Part shown: piece after piece, positions 37,487 through 45,648 of the stretch
Layout of the letters: every line of letters starts with the position of its first letter
Numbering within the stretch: position 1 is the first letter of the stretch
Assembly (NCBI GenBank): GCA_016787725.1
Contig: JAEUTZ010000016.1
Span: 310,001 to 374,000 of the forward strand
Direction: 5' to 3'
DNA length: 64,000 bases
Source of the DNA: Cyclobacteriaceae bacterium
GTDB lineage: Bacteria > Bacteroidota > Bacteroidia > Cytophagales > Cyclobacteriaceae
Program-made: the position numbers and the translations under genes
The notes under the pieces: generated by a model
The model's database searches: none
Told to the model about the DNA's origin: nothing
Seen by the model: the letters and a program-made list of their open reading frames with translations, nothing else

Positions 37487-37957
37487 ATGAGAAAGTCGAA
37501 ACCCAAGAAAAGATACTTACTTCCCGACCCTAAGTTCGGTGACACCCTGGTTACCAAGTTTGTGAACTACATGATGGAAGAGGGCAAGAAAAGCGTTGCC
37601 TACAATATTTTCTATGATGCCATCGAGCAAGTGGAAAAGAAGGCAGGTGGCGAACCCGGTCTTGAGGTGTGGAAGCGGGCGATGAATAACGTAATGCCTG
37701 CTATTGAAGTGAAAAGCAGACGCGTGGGGGGTGCTACCTTCCAGGTTCCTGTAGAAATAAGACCTGAGCGTAAAATCAATCTTAGCATCAAGTGGCTCAT
37801 CGACTATGCGAGGGCCCGTGGCGAAAAGACCATGATGGATAAATTGGCAGCCGAAATCATCGCTGCCTCCAAGGGAGAAGGTGCTGCGATCAAGAAGAAA
37901 GATGATACCCACCGGATGGCAGAGGCGAATAAGGCGTTTTCACATTTCAGATTCTAA
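37487..37957 (+). CDS. rpsG: 30S ribosomal protein S7
   Basis: A 156-residue 16S rRNA head-assembly protein. The N-terminal [63 protein letters not shown] and [15 protein letters not shown] are diagnostic. It lies 10 bases after rpsL and 6 bases before fusA. Confidence 0.97.
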   Translation: MRKSKPKKRYLLPDPKFGDTLVTKFVNYMMEEGKKSVAYNIFYDAIEQVEKKAGGEPGLEVWKRAMNNVMPAIEVKSRRVGGATFQVPVEIRPERKINLSIKWLIDYARARGEKTMMDKLAAEIIAASKGEGAAIKKKDDTHRMAEANKAFSHFRF

Positions 37958-37963
37958 TCCTAC

Positions 37964-40078
37964 ATGGCAAGAGATTTAAAATACACCAGAAACATTGGTA
38001 TTGCTGCGCACATTGATGCCGGAAAGACTACGACTACGGAGCGGATTCTTTATTACGCTGGTGTAAATCATAAGATCGGTGAAGTACACGAAGGAGCGGC
38101 CACGATGGACTGGATGGCGCAAGAGCAAGAGCGTGGTATCACGATTACCTCAGCGGCTACCACCGTTCATTGGAAGTACCGTGGTAAGGAATATCATGTA
38201 AATATTATCGATACTCCTGGCCACGTAGACTTTACCGTGGAAGTGAACCGGTCACTTCGCGTATTAGATGGGTTGGTGTTCTTGTTTAGCTCAGTGGATG
38301 GTGTAGAGCCTCAGTCTGAAACAAACTGGCGCCTGGCCGACAATTATAAAGTTGCCCGTATTGGCTTCGTTAATAAAATGGACCGTTCGGGGGCTGATTT
38401 TCTTGGCGTGTGTAAGCAAGTGAAAGAAAAGCTCGGCAGTAAAGCAGTTGCGCTTCAATTGCCCATAGGTGCCGAAGAAAATTTTAAAGGTGTTGTTGAT
38501 TTGATTAATAACCGCGGCATCATCTGGAATGAAGACGACAAGGGGATGACCTTCAAGGAAGTGCCGATTCCCGATGATATGAAGGAGGAAGCTCACGAAT
38601 ACCGTGAGAAGTTACTGGAAGCAGTGGCAGAGTACGATGAGACCTTAATTGAGAAGTTCTTTGAAGATCCAAGTTCCATCACGGAGACAGAAATCTTAAC
38701 CGCCCTTCGCAAGGCTGTTATTGATATGAAGATCGTCCCGATGGTTTGCGGCTCTTCCTTTAAGAATAAAGGGGTTCAAACCATGTTGGATTATGTGATG
38801 GAATTACTTCCCTCTCCCTTGGATAAGGACGTGATCATCGGTACGAACCCGGATACAGAAGCTGAAGTTGAAATTCGCCCTGATGAGAAGGAGCCTTTTG
38901 TTGGCCTTGCCTTTAAAATTGCTACCGATCCATTCGTAGGCCGTCTATGTTTTGTGCGCGCTTATTCAGGCGTACTGGAGTCAGGTTCGTATATTCAGAA
39001 CACACGTTCAGGACAGAAGGAACGGATTTCGCGGGTATTTCAAATGCACGCTAACAAGCAGAATCAGATTGAACGACTGCCTGCCGGTGACATTGGCGCA
39101 GTGGTAGGATTTAAAGACATTAAGACCGGGGATACACTGTGTGACGAAAAGCGTCCGGTGGTGTTGGAATCCATGATCTTCCCGGAGCCGGTTATCGGGT
39201 ACGCAATTGAGCCTAAGAAGCAAGCCGATGCTGATAAGTTGGGAATGGCGATCTCCAAATTAGTGGAGGAAGATCCTACCCTGCGCGTGAATACGGATCA
39301 GGAAACGGGTCAGACTATTCTCCGGGGGATGGGTGAATTACACCTCGAAATTATTATTGACCGCCTGAAGCGTGAGTTCAAAGTGGAGATCAACCAGGGA
39401 GCTCCTCAGGTTGCCTACAAAGAAGCACTTACCAAGTCGGTGGAGCATAAGGAGGTTTACAAAAAGCAGACGGGTGGTCGTGGAAAATTTGCGGACATCG
39501 TGTTTGAACTTTCACCTCGCGAACTTGGACCGGAAGATAAGCCAGGTCTTGAATTTGAGAACGATATCGTGGGCGGTGTAATCCCTCGCGAATTCATCCC
39601 GGCAGTACAGAAAGGATTTGAACAAGCCATGGTAAATGGTCCATTGGCCGGCTATCCGATCGACTCCATGAAGGTGAGGTTGTTCCATGGTTCTTACCAC
39701 GATGTGGACTCCGATTCATTGTCATTTGAATTAGCGGCACGCCTGGGCTTCAAAGAAGCAGCCAAGAAGTGTGCTCCGCAATTACTCGAACCCATCATGG
39801 GCGTGGAAGTAATTTCTCCGGATGAGTACACAGGTTCCGTAACCGGTGACTTGAACCGTAGAAGAGGGATTATGAAGGGAATGGACACCCGCGGAGGGGC
39901 TCAGGTAATTAAAGCCGATGTACCGTTGTCTGAATTGTTTGGGTATGTTACGGATTTAAGGACCATTACATCGGGTCGTGCTTCTGCTACCTTAACGTTC
40001 TCTCATTACGCTCCGGTACCCCGGAACCTGGCAGAAAAAGTAATTGATGAAGTAAAAGGCGCTGTTGCCGCAAAATAA
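37964..40078 (+). CDS. fusA: Elongation factor G
   Basis: A 704-residue translocation GTPase. G1 [15 protein letters not shown], switch [17 protein letters not shown]3 DTPGHVDFT and G4 NKMDRSG are intact. Domain IV ([17 protein letters not shown]) and domain V ([26 protein letters not shown]) are complete. It lies in the str operon, between rpsG and rpsJ. Confidence 0.97.
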   Translation: MARDLKYTRNIGIAAHIDAGKTTTTERILYYAGVNHKIGEVHEGAATMDWMAQEQERGITITSAATTVHWKYRGKEYHVNIIDTPGHVDFTVEVNRSLRVLDGLVFLFSSVDGVEPQSETNWRLADNYKVARIGFVNKMDRSGADFLGVCKQVKEKLGSKAVALQLPIGAEENFKGVVDLINNRGIIWNEDDKGMTFKEVPIPDDMKEEAHEYREKLLEAVAEYDETLIEKFFEDPSSITETEILTALRKAVIDMKIVPMVCGSSFKNKGVQTMLDYVMELLPSPLDKDVIIGTNPDTEAEVEIRPDEKEPFVGLAFKIATDPFVGRLCFVRAYSGVLESGSYIQNTRSGQKERISRVFQMHANKQNQIERLPAGDIGAVVGFKDIKTGDTLCDEKRPVVLESMIFPEPVIGYAIEPKKQADADKLGMAISKLVEEDPTLRVNTDQETGQTILRGMGELHLEIIIDRLKREFKVEINQGAPQVAYKEALTKSVEHKEVYKKQTGGRGKFADIVFELSPRELGPEDKPGLEFENDIVGGVIPREFIPAVQKGFEQAMVNGPLAGYPIDSMKVRLFHGSYHDVDSDSLSFELAARLGFKEAAKKCAPQLLEPIMGVEVISPDEYTGSVTGDLNRRRGIMKGMDTRGGAQVIKADVPLSELFGYVTDLRTITSGRASATLTFSHYAPVPRNLAEKVIDEVKGAVAAK

Positions 40079-40100
40079 ATATCTAAAAGACGTTTAGATT

Positions 40101-40406
40101 ATGAATCAGAAAATCAGAATCAAGCTTAAGTCTTACGACCACAACCTGGTTGATAAGTCTTCTGAAAAAATTGTGCGAGCTGTAAAAGCAACAGGGGCTG
40201 TAGTAAGTGGACCGATTCCGTTGCCAACCGAAAAGGAAAAATTCACGGTATTGCGTTCACCACACGTGAACAAGAAATCACGCGAGCAGTTTCAACTGTG
40301 TACCTACAAGCGATTGGTGGACATTTATTCCAACAGCGCAAAGACCGTAGATGCACTCATGAAGTTGGAGTTACCCAGCGGTGTGGATGTGGAAATCAAA
40401 GTGTAG
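40101..40406 (+). CDS. rpsJ: 30S ribosomal protein S10
   Basis: A 101-residue protein. [60 protein letters not shown] is the standard S10 sequence. In most Bacteroidota rpsJ leads directly into rplC and the S10 operon. Here it is followed by a strong terminator and unrelated genes, so the junction is broken. Confidence 0.97.
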   Translation: MNQKIRIKLKSYDHNLVDKSSEKIVRAVKATGAVVSGPIPLPTEKEKFTVLRSPHVNKKSREQFQLCTYKRLVDIYSNSAKTVDALMKLELPSGVDVEIKV

Positions 40407-40430
40407 TAATAAGTAAAGTTTTGTTTTCAG

Positions 40431-40456
40431 AAAGCGCCTCCAGGGGCGCTTTTTTA
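40431..40456 (+). terminator. Intrinsic terminator after rpsJ
   Basis: Stem AAAGCGCC / GGCGCTTT with a 6-base loop, then a T-run. It ends the rpsL-rpsG-fusA-rpsJ operon. Confidence 0.9.
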
Positions 40457-40466
40457 TTGTAGGGAC

Positions 40467-40497
40467 CTTGTAAATCCATAAAGGACACATACTTTTG
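40467..40497 (+). promoter_or_regulatory. Promoter of the DUF2490-TauE operon
   Basis: CTTG (40467-40470), a 19-base spacer, and TACTTTTG (40490-40497), a full -7 match. The leader to the start codon at 40618 would be about 115 bases; apart from AT-richness I see no structure in it. Confidence 0.65.
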
Positions 40498-40617
40498 TTA
40501 AAGTCTATTAATGTTATAGACTAAAGGATTCTGATTAAGCAGTCACAACTTATATTATTTAAAAATCACCATGAATAGCTAGCTGCTATCTTAGAGCGAT
40601 ACAATCTGCATAAAATA

Positions 40618-41364
40618 ATGAGACCAAGAATCAAGATCATGTTTGCACTATTTCTGGCTCTGATCAATTCTACTCTTTTGGCCCAGGAAAAAGTTGTTGA
40701 ATACCGAGAGCAAGCCTGGCTCGCTTATTTTAATCAGACACGCTTCTCAGATAAATGGGGTTTGTGGACGGATATACACCTTCGCTTTACAGACAACTAT
40801 GCAGATCGATTAGGCCTCAGCATCATTCGGGTTGCCCCAATGTATTACCTGACTGATCAAACCCGGCTAACGGCCGGGTATGCTTACATAACCGCGTACA
40901 ATACAGATGATAATCCGAATATCCCGGAGCACAGGTTGTGGCAGCAAATTCAGTGGTTTGAAAAGAAAAAGCATTTTAACATGATGCAATACTTCCGGGT
41001 GGAGGAACGTTTCCGCGGCCAATTGGTAGCGGGTGAGTTGAGTGATGATTATTTATATACATGGCGGTTTCGGTACAGTATGGCATTGACAATTCCTTTA
41101 AAATCCGGAGGAGTTGCTCCCAAGACACCTTTCATTTTTCTAAATGATGAGATTCATATCAATGCCGGTAAGAATATTACAAACAATTATTTTGACCAAA
41201 ATCGCCTCTTTGCCGGACTGGGATACCAATTCACCAACCAACTCAATGCCCAGTTGGGATACCTGTTTGTATTTCAACAACTAACTGCCCCCAACACCTT
41301 TGTTCATATCGATGCGATCCGTTTTTTTGTGTTTCATAACCTTGATTTCAGAAATACTGACTGA
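40618..41364 (+). CDS. DUF2490 outer-membrane-like protein
   Basis: A 248-residue protein with a signal peptide (MFALFLALINSTLLAQ). The body matches DUF2490: EQAWLAYFNQTRFSDKWGLWTDIHLRFTDN, RLSAGYAYI-like strands, EHRLWQQIQWFEKK and YFRVEERFRG. Alternating hydrophobic strands and a C-terminal aromatic-rich strand suggest a beta-barrel in the outer membrane. Function is unknown. Its stop overlaps the start of the TauE gene (TGATG), so the two are translationally coupled. Confidence 0.82.
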   Translation: MRPRIKIMFALFLALINSTLLAQEKVVEYREQAWLAYFNQTRFSDKWGLWTDIHLRFTDNYADRLGLSIIRVAPMYYLTDQTRLTAGYAYITAYNTDDNPNIPEHRLWQQIQWFEKKKHFNMMQYFRVEERFRGQLVAGELSDDYLYTWRFRYSMALTIPLKSGGVAPKTPFIFLNDEIHINAGKNITNNYFDQNRLFAGLGYQFTNQLNAQLGYLFVFQQLTAPNTFVHIDAIRFFVFHNLDFRNTD

Positions 41365-42302
41365 TGCGCCCCGATTCAATTGAGGATGACGAGAAACTCA
41401 TCTACGATGAGTCCCCCGAACCGGTAGAACCCCGAAGCAGACCGCAGCACATCTGGGTTCTATTGGGCGTAATTATCTCAATGGCCGTCATCCTTCTCAT
41501 TTTTTACGGAGCCGACACGATTTCTTCTTATGACTGGAGCTCGTTAATCAGCAGTGATCTTTTATGGTTTGTGTTGGGAGGGTTTATTGCCCAAATGATT
41601 GATGGCTCTCTGGGCATGGCCTATGGCGTGAGTGCCACAACTTTTCTGTTATCCTTTGGTATTTCTCCGGCTGCGTCCAGTGCCAGCGTTCACACGGCCG
41701 AAATTTTTACCAGTGGGGTTTCAGGCCTTACTCACCTGCGGTTTCAAAATGTAAACAAGAAGCTTTTCAGAAGTTTGTTGATTCCTGGAATGCTGGGGGC
41801 GGTGGCGGGGGCTTATGTATTGTATTCTTTGGAGGAGTACAACTACATTATCCGGCCGTTGGTTTCGGTTTACACATTCATTCTGGGGGTTGCGATTATC
41901 CGGAAGGCTGTCTTAATGCGTATCCGGAAGAGACGCAAAACCAAGAATGTACCTGCCCTGGCTTCTATTGGCGGCTTCCTGGATTCCATTGGGGGCGGTG
42001 GCTGGGGTCCCATAGTTTCAACCACATTAATCGCCCGGGGCCGTCATCCCCGTTACACCATCGGCTCCGTTAACCTGGCCGAGTTCTTTGTTTCATTGGC
42101 CAGTTCCCTTACCTTCTTTGCTACCATTGGTATCAGTCACATTAAAATTATCGTTGGACTGATTATCGGAGGTATTATTGCGGCCCCAATAGCTGCCCAC
42201 ATCACCCGAAAATTACCCGTAAAGCGAATGATGATTTTTGTAGGCTTTGTTGTCATCCTGGTAAGCATTAGGCTGCTGGTAAAATCGCTCGCTGCGATCT
42301 GA
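41364..42302 (+). CDS. TauE/SafE family sulfite or anion exporter
   Basis: A 312-residue membrane protein with a long acidic cytoplasmic N-terminus (about 30 residues), one leading membrane segment, then the paired TauE/SafE repeats: FVLGGFIAQMIDGSLGMAYGVSATTFLLSFGISPAASSASVHTAEIFTSGVSGLTHLRFQNV and ASIGGFLDSIGGGGWGPIVSTTLIARGRHPRYTIGSVNLAEFFVS. Family members export sulfite, sulfoacetate or related anions. The substrate here is unknown. Coupling to an outer-membrane-like DUF2490 protein is notable. Confidence 0.88.
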   Translation: MRPDSIEDDEKLIYDESPEPVEPRSRPQHIWVLLGVIISMAVILLIFYGADTISSYDWSSLISSDLLWFVLGGFIAQMIDGSLGMAYGVSATTFLLSFGISPAASSASVHTAEIFTSGVSGLTHLRFQNVNKKLFRSLLIPGMLGAVAGAYVLYSLEEYNYIIRPLVSVYTFILGVAIIRKAVLMRIRKRRKTKNVPALASIGGFLDSIGGGGWGPIVSTTLIARGRHPRYTIGSVNLAEFFVSLASSLTFFATIGISHIKIIVGLIIGGIIAAPIAAHITRKLPVKRMMIFVGFVVILVSIRLLVKSLAAI

Positions 42303-42348
42303 TCAATCTCCTTTATTAACACAGGATTTCATTTATCTTCGCGCCCTT

Positions 42349-42846
42349 ATGGCGTTATTGGAAAAGAAAATGGTAATAAAGAAGTCTACCTTGCCGGGTG
42401 CCGGCAAAGGACTCTTCACAAAAGTATTCATCCCCAAAGGAACCCGCATTGTGGAATACAAAGGCGAAGTTGTCACGTGGAAAGAAGTTGAAAAAATGGC
42501 GGACGACCGCAATGGATATGTCTTTTTCTTCAATAACCTATATTGCATTGACGCCTGGAAAACAAAAAAAGGGATCGCCCATTATGCGAATGATGCAAAA
42601 GGCATTGTGCGGGTAAAGGGAATAACCAATAATTCTGAATATGTAACGGAAAAAAAGCGCTGTTATATTGAGGCCACCAAAGATATTCCGGCCGGCTCTG
42701 AAATTCTTGTTGGCTATGGAGCAGACTATTGGCAGGTGATCCGGTACAACATTCGATTAGAACAACGGAATAGAGAAAAAGCGGGTCGAATAGCCAGGAC
42801 GGAATTACCCCATCAAAAAGCGGCCAAGCGACAAAAGAAATCCTGA
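42349..42846 (+). CDS. SET-domain protein (putative lysine methyltransferase)
   Basis: A 165-residue stand-alone SET domain. The order of motifs is right: GAGKGLFTKVFIPKGTRIVEYKGEVVTW at the N-terminus, then the pseudoknot region HYANDAKGIVRVKGITNNSEYV and IPAGSEILVGYGADYWQ at the C-terminus. The usual NHS core is altered to YAND...NNSEY. A basic tail (KAGRIARTELPHQKAAKRQKKS) could bind nucleic acid. Eukaryotic-type SET proteins in bacteria methylate protein lysines; the target here is unknown. Confidence 0.83.
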   Translation: MALLEKKMVIKKSTLPGAGKGLFTKVFIPKGTRIVEYKGEVVTWKEVEKMADDRNGYVFFFNNLYCIDAWKTKKGIAHYANDAKGIVRVKGITNNSEYVTEKKRCYIEATKDIPAGSEILVGYGADYWQVIRYNIRLEQRNREKAGRIARTELPHQKAAKRQKKS

Positions 42847-42856
42847 CTGAAGCGGG

Positions 42857-43303
42857 TTAATTTTTAGCCCCTTCTTCCTTCGCCTTTTCAATTGATTCTA
42901 ACATCAACGTCTTCACTTTCCGAATCCGCTCCATCTCGGTCTCCAAATATTCACGTGCCTTCTCCTGATCCACCGAATCTGGTAAAGGATTAAACTCATG
43001 CATCCAGGTCATCATCGCGTTGCTGGCCGAGTCAAGATTGGAAATTACTTGCTCCAACTCGGCCTTCCGCTCAGCAATCATGTCTGGCGAGGAGGCGATC
43101 TTTTCCTTGAGCTCGCGCTGAAGCCGGTTGATTTCACCCATCCTGGGCATCACTTCATCATGTACATCCATTACCTGATCATACAAAGCTTGGTTTGGGC
43201 CCGATTCAGTGGAAGAGTCCTCTTGGGCACGGTGTTCACCACCTTTACCACAGGCCATTAGACTTACGAGTAGAATCAAAGCAAGACCCTTCGTGGAGTT
43301 CAT
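42857..43303 (-). CDS. Small helical lipoprotein
   Basis: A 148-residue protein. The lipobox LLVSLMAC places the acylated Cys at about residue 18. The remainder is acidic and strongly helical with heptad-like patterning (VMPRMGEINRLQRELKEKIASSP ... KAELEQVISNLDSASNAMMTWMHEF). Probably an outer-membrane-attached periplasmic coiled coil. I do not know a function. A -7-like TACCTTTG lies just upstream on the minus strand. Confidence 0.75.
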   Translation of the reverse strand: MNSTKGLALILLVSLMACGKGGEHRAQEDSSTESGPNQALYDQVMDVHDEVMPRMGEINRLQRELKEKIASSPDMIAERKAELEQVISNLDSASNAMMTWMHEFNPLPDSVDQEKAREYLETEMERIRKVKTLMLESIEKAKEEGAKN

Positions 43304-43325
43304 AGGAGTAAGATTTAGAGTTTTA

Positions 43326-43333
43326 CAAAGGTA
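43326..43333 (-). promoter_or_regulatory. Candidate -7 promoter element for the lipoprotein gene
   Basis: The minus strand reads TACCTTTG, a full match to TAnnTTTG, about 23 bases before the start codon. No TTTG is present 19 bases upstream. Confidence 0.4.
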
Positions 43334-43464
43334 TAATTAAGGGGTGATGATTGCTATAAAAATGGGCTAACAAGGGTTAGTTATAACTGATTTTTTGTAA
43401 AAAATAGGGAGCTTCTTTGCAGATGCCGATTTTTTCATTTTTCTTGGATGCACATTTGAACGAC

Positions 43465-43542
43465 ATGACGAACAACCGATTTTATTTCTTTTACTTTTTT
43501 TATCAATCCCGCGCGGGACTTGAGATTAAATCGGTTTGTTAA
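43465..43542 (+). CDS. Phe/Tyr-rich leader peptide of the aromatic amino acid operon
   Basis: A 25-codon ORF with ATG at 43465 and TAA at 43540. It begins MTNNR, continues with eight aromatic codons in a row (FYFFYFFY, 43480-43503), then QSRAGLEIKSVC. An in-frame ATG at 43423 would lengthen it to 39 residues and add more Phe codons. It lies 67 bases upstream of a prephenate dehydratase gene and just before a perfect intrinsic terminator. This is the classic arrangement of a ribosome-mediated attenuator that senses charged tRNA-Phe and tRNA-Tyr. Translation has not been shown; the call rests on codon content, position and RNA structure. Confidence 0.85.
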   Translation: MTNNRFYFFYFFYQSRAGLEIKSVC

Positions 43543-43600
43543 CTAAAAAATAAACGAAGAAACTCAGAAAGTCCCCCGCAAAACGGGGGACTTTCTTTTT
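43507..43600 (+). promoter_or_regulatory. Transcription attenuator upstream of pheA
   Basis: The terminator has a perfect 12-bp stem, GAAAGTCCCCCG (43567-43578) / CGGGGGACTTTC (43584-43595), a CAAAA loop, then TTTTT. Upstream, GCGCGGGACTT (43511-43521) can pair with AAGTCCCCCGC (43569-43579) at 10 of 11 positions and so act as antiterminator. TCCC-GCGC-GGGA (43507-43518) can sequester that segment. Stalling at the Phe/Tyr codons directly upstream would be expected to favour the antiterminator and let transcription reach pheA. Confidence 0.85.
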
Positions 43601-43609
43601 GACAGGATT

Positions 43610-44452
43610 ATGACCAAAAAGAAGAAACCAACGATTGCCATTCAGGGTATCGCTACCAGCTTTCATGAAGTAGCTGCGATGCAATACTTTCAGAAGCCCA
43701 TCCAGACGATCGAGTGCCTTACCTTTCATGCATTGTGCGAATCGCTGAAAAATGGAGAATCGGATTTTGCTGTCATGGCCATTGAGAACTCGATTGCAGG
43801 CAGCATTTTGCCCAACTACTTTCTATTGCAGGAATACCATTTCTCAATCATCGGTGAAGTATACTTACCCATTCACATGCACCTATTGGCATTGCCTGGC
43901 GTCAGGTTGAGTGAGATTAAAACCATTGAATCACATCCGATGGCCATCAGGCAATGTTCAGATTACCTTTACAAGTTGAACGGTGTTCAAATTATGGAGA
44001 GTGAGGACACGGCCCTCTCTGCACGAAAGGTAAAAGAGCAAAAACTGAAGACAACGGGAGCCATTGCCAATGAATATGCAGCAAAAAAGTTTGGACTGCA
44101 GATTTTAGAGAAGCGAATTGAAACGCATAAGAAGAACTTCACCCGGTTCCTGATTTTAACCCGCAAGTCAAAAGATAACATCGAAAGCAACAAAGCTTCG
44201 TTGTGTTTTGAAGTTGCCAATGAGGTAGGGAGCCTGGCGGAAGCGTTAATGACGTTCAAAAATAACAGCATTAACCTTTCTAAAATCCAATCGATACCCA
44301 TTATCGGAAAGCCGAGTGAATATTCCATTCACATCGATGTAGAGTGGCGTAAACGGAAAAGTTATGATCAGGCCATACAGGCGGTTTTGCGGCAAGTAAA
44401 GAACCTGAACATTTTAGGTGAGTATAAAAAAGCGAAAATTGAATACGTATAG
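43610..44452 (+). CDS. pheA: Prephenate dehydratase
   Basis: A 280-residue enzyme converting prephenate to phenylpyruvate. The PDT domain contains IAIQGIATSFHEVAAMQYF, FAVMAIENSIAGSILPNYFLL and KKNFTRFLIL, where the TRF triplet is catalytic. A C-terminal ACT domain (LCFEVANEVGSLAEALMTFKNNSINLSKIQSIPI, with ESRP replaced by IPI-GKPSEY) would give Phe feedback control. There is no fused chorismate mutase; that activity is in the last gene of the operon. It starts 10 bases after the attenuator T-run. Confidence 0.95.
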   Translation: MTKKKKPTIAIQGIATSFHEVAAMQYFQKPIQTIECLTFHALCESLKNGESDFAVMAIENSIAGSILPNYFLLQEYHFSIIGEVYLPIHMHLLALPGVRLSEIKTIESHPMAIRQCSDYLYKLNGVQIMESEDTALSARKVKEQKLKTTGAIANEYAAKKFGLQILEKRIETHKKNFTRFLILTRKSKDNIESNKASLCFEVANEVGSLAEALMTFKNNSINLSKIQSIPIIGKPSEYSIHIDVEWRKRKSYDQAIQAVLRQVKNLNILGEYKKAKIEYV

Positions 44453-44454
44453 TG

Positions 44455-45648
44455 ATGATAAAAACAGCCAACAGAATTGAGCGAGTAGAGGAGTATTACT
44501 TCAGTAAGAAGCTGGCAGAAGTGCGGGGTTTAGACACGCCCGAGTTTCCGGTAATCAATCTTGGAATCGGCAGCCCGGACCTTGCACCTACGTCAAAAAC
44601 CATCGCGGCATTGATTACTACCGCACAAAAGGAGAATAGTCATGGTTACCAAAGCTATAAAGGTATACCTGCGTTGCGGCAGGCAATTGGAAACTTTTAT
44701 CAGAACACATACAAAGTTGGGCTCAATCCAGAAACCGAGATTCTCCCGCTCATGGGTTCCAAGGAGGGCATCATGCACATTACACTCGCCTTTGTTAATG
44801 AAGGTGAGGAGGTATTGATCCCAAATCCAGGGTATCCTACCTATGCTTCCGTGGCCAACCTGGTGGGGGCTAAGGTAAGCACCTATGCATTAAAGGAGTC
44901 GCTGGATTGGGGCATTGATATTGAGGAGTTGAAACGCAGGGATTTATCACATGTGAAAATCATGTGGGTGAATTTTCCACACATGCCGACAGGGCGCGTG
45001 GCTTCATCGGCAGAATTGAAAGAATTGGTAGATCTTGCCCGTGCCAATAATTTCCTGATTGTTAATGATAATCCGTATTCACTCATTTTGAATGATGCGC
45101 CCATTAGCATTCTTGCAATAGCAGGGGCATCAGAGGTAGCCTTGGAATTGAACTCCCTTAGTAAATCACACAACCTCGCTGGCTGGCGTATTGGTTGGGT
45201 GGCCGGTAAGAAGGAATACATTGATTCCGTACTGCGTGTAAAAAGTAATATGGATTCGGGTATGTTTCTTGGACTGCAGCACGCGGCTGTGGAGGCCCTT
45301 CAGAATGGACCGGAGTGGTTCCATGATTTAAATGCTGTCTATAGAAAGCGCAGGGCAGCTGCAAGTAAGATATTGGATTCATTGGGATGTAACTATTCTG
45401 ATAAACAATCCGGACTTTTTAGTTGGGCAAAAGTACCCGATCGGGTGCGCGATGTAGAAAAGTGGATTGATGAGATCCTATACGAGACCCATGTGTTTAT
45501 TACTCCGGGCTTTATTTTTGGCGATGCGGGGAAGCGACACATTCGGATTTCCTTGTGTGCTCCCGAAGAAAAATTTCTGGAAGCAAATACCCGGATCGCA
45601 AAATTTTTTAAGAGCAAATCAGTATTGGCAAACCTGCGTGTACTATGA
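44455..45648 (+). CDS. Class I/II aminotransferase (aromatic amino acid operon)
   Basis: A 397-residue PLP enzyme. NLGIGSPDLAPTSKTI, SYKGIPALRQAIGNFY, NFPHMPTGRVAS (the NPTG region, with an unusual HM), VNDNPYSLI and the PLP-lysine segment SLSKSHNLAGWRIGWVAGKK are present. Its place between pheA and tyrA suggests it transaminates phenylpyruvate and hydroxyphenylpyruvate to Phe and Tyr, although an aspartate or other specificity cannot be excluded. It starts 2 bases after pheA (a GTG at 44452 is also possible) and overlaps tyrA by 4 bases. Confidence 0.9.
   Translation: MIKTANRIERVEEYYFSKKLAEVRGLDTPEFPVINLGIGSPDLAPTSKTIAALITTAQKENSHGYQSYKGIPALRQAIGNFYQNTYKVGLNPETEILPLMGSKEGIMHITLAFVNEGEEVLIPNPGYPTYASVANLVGAKVSTYALKESLDWGIDIEELKRRDLSHVKIMWVNFPHMPTGRVASSAELKELVDLARANNFLIVNDNPYSLILNDAPISILAIAGASEVALELNSLSKSHNLAGWRIGWVAGKKEYIDSVLRVKSNMDSGMFLGLQHAAVEALQNGPEWFHDLNAVYRKRRAAASKILDSLGCNYSDKQSGLFSWAKVPDRVRDVEKWIDEILYETHVFITPGFIFGDAGKRHIRISLCAPEEKFLEANTRIAKFFKSKSVLANLRVL

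Noticed and set aside
43412-43419. CTTCTTTG considered as the promoter of the aromatic operon
   Set aside because: It lacks the TA of the -7 box and no TTTG lies 19 bases upstream; the promoter of this operon remains unplaced.
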